15,207 nt of DNA from Actinobacteria bacterium BACL4 MAG-120820-bin23 (lineage in GTDB: Bacteria; Actinomycetota; Actinomycetes; Nanopelagicales; Nanopelagicaceae), in NCBI GenBank assembly GCA_001437855.1, contig LIBD01000010.1:1-15207 (forward strand), given 5' to 3'. The position numbers and the translations under genes are program-made. This document shows positions 14,538-15,207 of this stretch, in pieces (within the stretch, counting starts at the first letter, position 1; each line of letters starts with the position of its first letter). The notes beneath the pieces were generated by a model. The model worked only from the letters and a program-made list of their open reading frames with translations, was not told the origin of the DNA and searched no databases.

Positions 14538-15207
14538 TTAAGACCAGCTACCTGGCAAGCCATGAATCTTACCTTCTACAATTTCACCATCTGCATAAAC
14601 TGTTGAGACTTTAACCTGCACCCAACCAGATGTATCGTTCTTAGTAATTTGTTGCTTGAACTCGCTCGCTGGCACAGTTGCTACCAAGCGCCAATCGCCT
14701 ACGCCGTTATCGCGTAATTCAACGTTGTAACCAGTAATACCAGCAGATGCTGCTGGTGCTTTCCAATTAACCATGGCGCCAGTTTCATTATAAATTGAAA
14801 CAATTCCTACTGGAGCTTCATAAGCTGTAATTGGAGTTTCACCTGGTTCAGTTGTTGGCTGTTCAGTTGGTGTATTACTTTCTGAAGCCACTGGTGTTGG
14901 TGTAACAGTTGTTGACTCAGAAGATGAATTTTGAGAAATAACTGCAACTGCCAAAATTAAAATACCAACTACTACTGCGATCACAACAGCCTTAGAGGAT
15001 CCTGAGCCACTACTTCTGCTAACTGAAGGTGTTCTAGCGGATGCAGCAGGTCTTGGGGTAGTTGAAATTGAGGAGATTGAAGATCGTGATGATCCGCTAA
15101 CTGGTACTGCTGGTATTGAGTACCGAGTTGATGAACGGGCTGATCGCTTTGCGCTCTTTCTTACGCTTTTCTTAGCTGAAGATTTTTTAACATTCTTCTT
15201 AGCTGAA
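14538..15207 (-). CDS. Single-pass membrane protein with basic cytoplasmic tail, Ser/Thr/Pro linker and fibronectin-III-like domain (5' end beyond right edge)
   Basis: The frame is open from the right edge to a stop at 14538, giving 222 visible residues. In order these are: a Lys/Arg/Ser/Ala-rich segment with two copies of SAKKxVxKS (residues 1-18); a Ser/Pro-rich low-complexity part to about 70; one hydrophobic helix AVVIAVVVGILILAVAV (about 73-90); a Ser/Thr/Pro/Glu linker (about 91-128); and a C-terminal beta domain of about 85 residues. That last domain has the FN3-like pattern VNWKAPAASAGITGYNVEL. By the positive-inside rule the basic tail is cytoplasmic and the FN3 domain lies outside. 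A GTG at 14984 with AAGG nearby could start a shorter protein, but the uninterrupted upstream frame with protein-like composition argues for a longer one. Function is unknown; FN3 domains usually bind protein or carbohydrate. Confidence 0.8.
   Translation of the reverse strand, partial: SAKKNVKKSSAKKSVRKSAKRSARSSTRYSIPAVPVSGSSRSSISSISTTPRPAASARTPSVSRSSGSGSSKAVVIAVVVGILILAVAVISQNSSSESTTVTPTPVASESNTPTEQPTTEPGETPITAYEAPVGIVSIYNETGAMVNWKAPAASAGITGYNVELRDNGVGDWRLVATVPASEFKQQITKNDTSGWVQVKVSTVYADGEIVEGKIHGLPGSWS
15153..15206 (-). repeat. Two 27-bp direct repeats coding SAKKxVxKS
   Basis: The 12-base core TTCTTAGCTGAA (plus strand) occurs at 15169-15180 and again at 15196-15207, exactly 27 bases apart. 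This reflects two 9-residue units, SAKKNVKKS and SAKKSVRKS, followed by a degenerate third (AKRSARSS). The repeat continues to the window edge, so more copies may lie beyond. It resembles the Lys/Ala/Ser repeats of histone-H1-like bacterial DNA-binding tails. Confidence 0.7.

Noticed and set aside
14982..14984. GTG at 14984 as the start of the FN3 protein
   Set aside because: A nearby AAGG makes it possible, but the frame stays open for 74 further codons to the window edge with a consistent Lys/Ser-rich composition, so the longer, truncated gene is preferred.

Overview
The window looks like the chromosome of a streamlined, AT-rich actinobacterium, most plausibly a freshwater acI / Nanopelagicales-type planktonic lineage. 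Two things point there. The gene order argS-lysA-hom-thrC-thrB-rho-rpmE-prfA-prmC-tsaC is the classic actinobacterial block (as remembered from Mycobacterium and relatives). The sequence is also low in G+C, with very short spacers and overlapping start/stop codons. The lineage call is inference from composition and synteny, not from a marker-gene search.

Positions 1-11665 hold one long run of genes, all on the minus strand. Read in the direction of transcription it begins with argS (arginyl-tRNA synthetase) and lysA (the last step of lysine synthesis). Next come hom, thrC and thrB (threonine synthesis from aspartate semialdehyde), then rho (transcription termination) and rpmE (ribosomal protein L31). 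It ends with prfA (release factor 1), prmC (the methyltransferase for the release-factor GGQ motif), a TsaC/Sua5-family gene (tRNA t6A37 modification) and glyA (serine hydroxymethyltransferase, cut by the left edge). Several junctions overlap by 1-4 bases (argS/lysA, hom/thrC, thrC/thrB, prfA/prmC), which suggests translational coupling. The run is not one simple transcript: rpmE has a promoter-like sequence and a structured leader, and a strong hairpin terminator lies between rpmE and prfA. The thrB-rho spacer carries several small stem-loops.

Positions 11763-11844 encode tRNA-Leu(UAG) on the plus strand, divergent from argS. Two plus-strand genes follow. One encodes a coiled-coil protein with a nearly perfect 11-residue repeat and a Lys/Ala-rich tail. 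The other encodes an OatA-like membrane O-acyltransferase with a C-terminal SGNH domain. A strong bidirectional hairpin terminator at 14491-14520 separates the acyltransferase from a convergent minus-strand gene that runs off the right edge. That gene encodes a single-pass membrane protein with a histone-H1-like basic cytoplasmic tail, a Ser/Thr/Pro linker and a fibronectin-type-III-like domain.

The left 11.7 kb is conserved core metabolism and translation. The right 3.4 kb looks like envelope-related accessory content. The most notable observations are the eroded catalytic motifs of the TsaC/Sua5 homologue, the hendecad coiled-coil protein with a DNA-binding-like tail, the matching basic tail on the neighbouring FN3 membrane protein, and the Asn-rich insert in Rho. 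I see no clear mobile element, CRISPR array or phage gene.
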